Origin: an uncultured Oscillospiraceae bacterium
Lineage (GTDB): Bacteria > Bacillota > Clostridia > Oscillospirales > Acutalibacteraceae
Assembly (NCBI GenBank): GCA_900544515.1
Contig: UQVI01000087.1
Location: forward strand, 1 to 8,066
Length of the DNA stretch: 8,066 nt
Reading direction: 5' to 3'
The notes below the pieces were generated by a model. It had not been told where the DNA came from. It saw only the letters and a list, made by a program, of their open reading frames with translations, and made no database searches. A program made the translations under genes and the position numbers. Of this stretch, positions 5,919-8,066 are shown piece after piece; the stretch's first letter is position 1; every line of letters starts with the position of its first letter.

Positions 5919-6890
5919 TTAAGCGAGTGAAACACCCTTGCTTTCCATAAGATATTCTGCTGATGCAGGGTATGACCATGTCATTGTAACATTAAGATTT
6001 GCACTCTTATCCTTGATTACTGCAATATTTGCATGCGTTACAGCAACCTCAGCAATCATTTTATATTCAGCGCTCTTAATTTCCTTTGATGCTACATCAA
6101 TTGTAACAGTTGCAACACCACCCTGATAGTTTACCTTACAGTTTTCAGATGTTGTTCCTGAAGACCAGCTTAATGCACCAATATTGTCAACGGTTGCATC
6201 AATTGCACCAAGAGACTGGAACACGTGACCCTGAGCATCCTTACCAGGCATACTCATATTAACTGCTTTAGGCTGAAGCTGAATTGTGATTGTACCATCA
6301 CCATTATCCTTAACGTTAGCTGCTGCGAGATCATCTGCCACAAGTCTGCTTGTTGTGAGGGACTCACCATTACCATCCCATTCATCTGTATCAAGATCAG
6401 GATTTCTGTTCGTACTTGGAACAAGACCATTAAGACCCGGATTATACAGACCACCTACGATGCCGGGAACAAGATTATTAATCATCGCATTCTCTTTGCC
6501 GTCAATCTTGATTCCGCCTACCTCAAGGTTTTCCTCACCAAGAAGCTTATACCATGTCTGAGTATTACCATCAGCATCCTTATACTGAGCCATAAGAGTC
6601 TTGGAATAATCATAAGCTTCAACATAAAACTTAGTTACATCCTCAATTGATGCGAAATCAACTCCGCCGTATGTACCAGCAACAAATTCATCAATTACAG
6701 GTGCATTACCATCAGTTGATGTGCCCTCAGCTTCTGCCTCAGCATTTTGCCAGCTGCCGTCTTTAACCTTATAAATGGCTTCAACGGCTCCGTTTGTTAC
6801 ATAATTGATTTTTGCACATCCAGCAAATGAGCTTGCGATAAGTCCTGCTGCAAGTGCAATACATAATCCCTTTTTTACAAATTTGTTCAT
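5919..6890 (-). CDS. Lipoprotein of unknown function (proximal gene of tandem pair)
   Basis: 323 residues with a lipoprotein signal peptide: MNKFVKKG, hydrophobic core LCIALAAGLIASS, lipobox F-A-G-C, lipidated Cys at 25. A short Glu/Ala/Gly/Thr-rich spacer (about 49-63) follows the DGSW block and may be a flexible tether. The C-terminal half is beta-rich, with strands alternating Val/Thr/Ile (KVNYQGGVATVTID; EVAVTHANIAVIKDKS), and C251 lies in ENCKV. Conserved Asn/Gly/Pro turns (NNLVPGIVGG, LVPSTNRNP) are shared with the paralogue. ATG 6890 is preceded by AAAGGGGA (6906-6899) at eight bases. It is the first gene after the divergent promoter region, and no strong terminator separates it from the second lipoprotein, so the two are likely co-transcribed. 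No enzymatic or binding motif was recognised; substrate capture or an envelope-associated role is possible but unsupported. Confidence 0.88.
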   Translation of the reverse strand: MNKFVKKGLCIALAAGLIASSFAGCAKINYVTNGAVEAIYKVKDGSWQNAEAEAEGTSTDGNAPVIDEFVAGTYGGVDFASIEDVTKFYVEAYDYSKTLMAQYKDADGNTQTWYKLLGEENLEVGGIKIDGKENAMINNLVPGIVGGLYNPGLNGLVPSTNRNPDLDTDEWDGNGESLTTSRLVADDLAAANVKDNGDGTITIQLQPKAVNMSMPGKDAQGHVFQSLGAIDATVDNIGALSWSSGTTSENCKVNYQGGVATVTIDVASKEIKSAEYKMIAEVAVTHANIAVIKDKSANLNVTMTWSYPASAEYLMESKGVSLA

Positions 6891-6951
6891 TTCAGGATTC
6901 CCCTTTCAAAATTGTACGAATTCTGTTTTACATAAAACGCTACATATAAAA

Positions 6952-6978
6952 TTTATATTAAATTGACCAAAATGTCAA
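6952..6978 (-). promoter_or_regulatory. Probable promoter of the lipoprotein operon
   Basis: On the minus strand, a perfect TTGACA (6978-6973) is followed after 15 bases by TATAAA (6957-6952); reading ATAAAT (6956-6951) gives 16. The spacing is shorter than the 17-base optimum, which can mean dependence on an activator or a weaker promoter. The -35 lies within a palindrome. Confidence 0.55.
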
Positions 6979-6979
6979 T
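6962..6979. promoter_or_regulatory. 18-bp palindrome over the lipoprotein -35 box (candidate operator)
   Basis: ATTGACCAAAATGTCAAT has six-base arms, ATTGAC and GTCAAT, around a six-base AT-rich centre. That is a common form for a dimeric regulator site. It covers the -35 hexamer of the lipoprotein promoter in the gap between divergent units, so a bound protein would be expected to affect transcription. The symmetry is seen; regulation is inferred. Confidence 0.4.
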
Positions 6980-7037
6980 AGAATTTTAAAAAATACTGTA
7001 ATTTATTTTGCGAGTTTTTAAATTTATCTATATTTTA

Positions 7038-7066
7038 TTGAGATTTCATATTCAATGTGATATAAT
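7038..7066 (+). promoter_or_regulatory. Strong extended -10 promoter of the zinc-ribbon protein gene
   Basis: TTGAGA (7038-7043), 17 bases, then perfect TATAAT (7061-7066), preceded by TG at 7058-7059 as an extended -10. The start site should be near 7073, about 44 bases before the ATG at 7117. It points away from the lipoprotein promoter. Confidence 0.85.
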
Positions 7067-7116
7067 AATTACTATAAATGTAAAAATCAACCTTAATTTG
7101 GCAGGAGATAAAAATT

Positions 7117-7836
7117 ATGAGATGTAAAAACTGCGGAACATATAATGATGATAACAGATATATTTGTGAAACCTGCGGCTCACCGCTTTACGACGAGGAC
7201 GAAATCCAGGCGCAGGAACTGCAGCAAAACAATTCCCAAACACAGAGCTTCAATACAGTATCTGACTTCGAACAGCCAATGGGAAATAGCAGTTCACCTA
7301 ATCCGCCACAGAAAAACAGCGGTGAAAAAGCGCCTGCTGAAAAAAAGAGCATTATTGTAATTGCCATTCTGGTAGTTGTACTTGTTGCTGTAATCGTTTC
7401 AGTCGCTGTTGTTATGCATGGTAAATCTAAGGATGAAGACAAAACCAGCTCATCCTCCACATCTACCACAATCACAACTACTGAAAAATCATACAATTAT
7501 ACTACAGAGCCAACTACCGAATCAACAACCACCACTACTATCACGACAACCACTACTACCTCAACAACTCAGGCAACAATATGGTATATCAATACCGGCA
7601 GCAGCGGCGGCGGAAGTGTAAGCGGTGATGGTGAATACAAAAATGGTGACAAAGTAACTCTTGTCGCTGTACCTGACAGCGGATATACCTTTGATGGCTG
7701 GTACTCAGACGGTGTCAAAGTAAGTGATTCTGAAAGATATACATTTACTGCAAATGAAAATGCCAGCTTTTCAGCAGTTTTCAATCCTATTGATATTCCT
7801 GACAGCGAAGACAACAACATCAATTTCGGTGACTGA
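7117..7836 (+). CDS. Zinc-ribbon, single-TM surface protein with Thr-rich stalk and InlB-like repeat
   Basis: 239 residues, ATG nine bases after AGGAG (7103-7107). Four parts are visible. (i) Residues 3-20 hold a small zinc ribbon, C3-x2-C6 ... C17-x2-C20 followed by GSP, of the 'zinc_ribbon_2' kind. (ii) A polar Gln/Asn/Ser-rich stretch (30-75). (iii) One transmembrane helix (about 78-100) followed by a charged HGKSKDEDK. (iv) A Ser/Thr-rich low-complexity stalk (110-153), then a module at about 155-222 (WYINTGSSGGGSVSG ... DSGYTFDGWYSDG ... FSAVF) that matches the divergent InlB B-repeat/Listeria-Bacteroides repeat pattern (GxVxxxG.Y..G..VTLxAxPxxGYxFxGW). Likely topology is zinc ribbon inside, stalk and repeat outside. 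Function unknown; a sensing, scaffold or adhesion role is possible. Ten bases separate it from the next gene. Confidence 0.85.
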   Translation: MRCKNCGTYNDDNRYICETCGSPLYDEDEIQAQELQQNNSQTQSFNTVSDFEQPMGNSSSPNPPQKNSGEKAPAEKKSIIVIAILVVVLVAVIVSVAVVMHGKSKDEDKTSSSSTSTTITTTEKSYNYTTEPTTESTTTTTITTTTTTSTTQATIWYINTGSSGGGSVSGDGEYKNGDKVTLVAVPDSGYTFDGWYSDGVKVSDSERYTFTANENASFSAVFNPIDIPDSEDNNINFGD

Positions 7837-7846
7837 GGCGAAGAAA

Positions 7847-8018
7847 ATGAGTAAAGGTGATAAAGCAAAAGGTCTGTTTATGTCCGGCTGCAACTGTTCA
7901 CAGGCAGTAGCAGCAGCTTTCTGTGAAGAGACAGGACTGGATGAGGAACTTACAAAAAGACTCACTATAGGATTCGGCGGCGGTGTCGGCAGGATGAGAG
8001 AGGTATGCGGTGCAGTAT
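7847..8018 (+). CDS. C_GCAxxG_C_C family protein, 3'-truncated by contig end
   Basis: 57 codons are genomic, from ATG 7847, eight bases after GAGG (7835-7838). The sequence MSKGDKAKGLFMSGCNCSQA, then IGFGGGVGRM and REVCGAVS, contains the family hallmarks: a G-C/Y-NCSQAV block at 14-21 (C15, C17), FGGGVGR at 43-49, and C54-G-A, the start of the 'CGA' cysteine motif. Family members are usually about 130-150 residues with several further conserved cysteines, suggesting metal or redox chemistry, but the biochemical role is undefined. The frame stays open into the adapter, where it reads SYTHLRAHETKANL; those residues are artefact and must be removed. It may be co-transcribed with the upstream zinc-ribbon gene. 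Confidence 0.85.
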
Positions 8019-8066
8019 CTGTCTCTTATACACATCTCCGAGCCCACGAGACTAAGGCGAATCTCG
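8019..8066 (+). other. Illumina Nextera adapter contamination (not genomic)
   Basis: CTGTCTCTTATACACATCT (8019-8037) is the 19-base Tn5 mosaic end used in Nextera libraries. It is followed by CCGAGCCCACGAGAC (8038-8052), the Nextera Read 2-side linker. TAAGGCGA (8053-8060) then equals the common N701 i7 index, and ATCTCG (8061-8066) is the start of the P7 tail. Order and spacing match an adapter read-through exactly. Confidence 0.98.

Noticed and set aside
6225..6650. 141-codon plus-strand ORF inside the first lipoprotein gene
   Set aside because: It is antisense to a gene with a clear signal peptide and a full-length paralogue; no promoter or SD was seen, so it is a frame shadow.
7441..7570. 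Repetitive ACC/ACT/ACA tract as a tandem repeat or CRISPR-like array
   Set aside because: It is the codon-level result of a Thr-rich protein stalk; there are no regular repeat units or spacers.
8019..8037. Tn5 mosaic end, which could suggest a transposon terminus
   Set aside because: It is followed exactly by the Nextera linker, an 8-base index and the P7 tail at the sequence end, so it is library adapter, not an insertion.

Overview
The window is AT-rich DNA with strong AGGAGG-type ribosome binding sites, sigma-A-like promoters, short intergenic gaps and clear Rho-independent terminators. Together with the protein families present, this points to a low-GC Gram-positive bacterium, most likely a gut-type clostridium (Ruminococcus/Oscillospiraceae-like). 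That placement is inference. The last 48 bases (8019-8066) are not genomic: they are Illumina Nextera adapter (Tn5 mosaic end, linker, 8-base index, start of the P7 tail). The real contig therefore ends at 8018, inside a gene.

Layout. (1) 3-1386, plus strand: the 3' part of a small radical SAM enzyme, followed one base later by a YhhQ/VUT-family queuosine-precursor transporter. The pair suggests queuosine salvage, and the radical SAM protein is a candidate queuine lyase. (2) 1397-2621, plus strand: a compact unit with its own extended -10 promoter, a 29-codon leader peptide, a strong GNRA-capped intrinsic terminator with a competing upstream hairpin, and two overlapping GNAT acetyltransferase genes. 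This is the architecture of a ribosome-mediated attenuator, as seen upstream of antibiotic-resistance genes. (3) 2622-2852: no credible gene. It holds an orphan Shine-Dalgarno sequence, a 66-bp repeat with 8-bp terminal inverted repeats that looks like a MITE/REP element, and a terminator shared by the two converging units. (4) 2853-6978, minus strand: two transcription units for envelope proteins. Upstream (right) are two tandem paralogous lipoproteins of unknown function, ending in a strong terminator. Downstream, from a separate near-consensus promoter, is a three-TM membrane protein with a large extracytoplasmic part and a small beta-rich C-terminal domain. (5) 6891-7116: a divergent promoter region with an 18-bp palindrome over the lipoprotein -35 box. 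(6) 7117-8018, plus strand: a zinc-ribbon/TM/Thr-rich/InlB-like-repeat surface protein, then the start of a C_GCAxxG_C_C family protein cut by the contig end.

The most notable regulatory object is the attenuator at 1397-1603. The most notable unexplained proteins are the lipoprotein pair and the 623-residue membrane protein. The most important practical point is the adapter at the right end.
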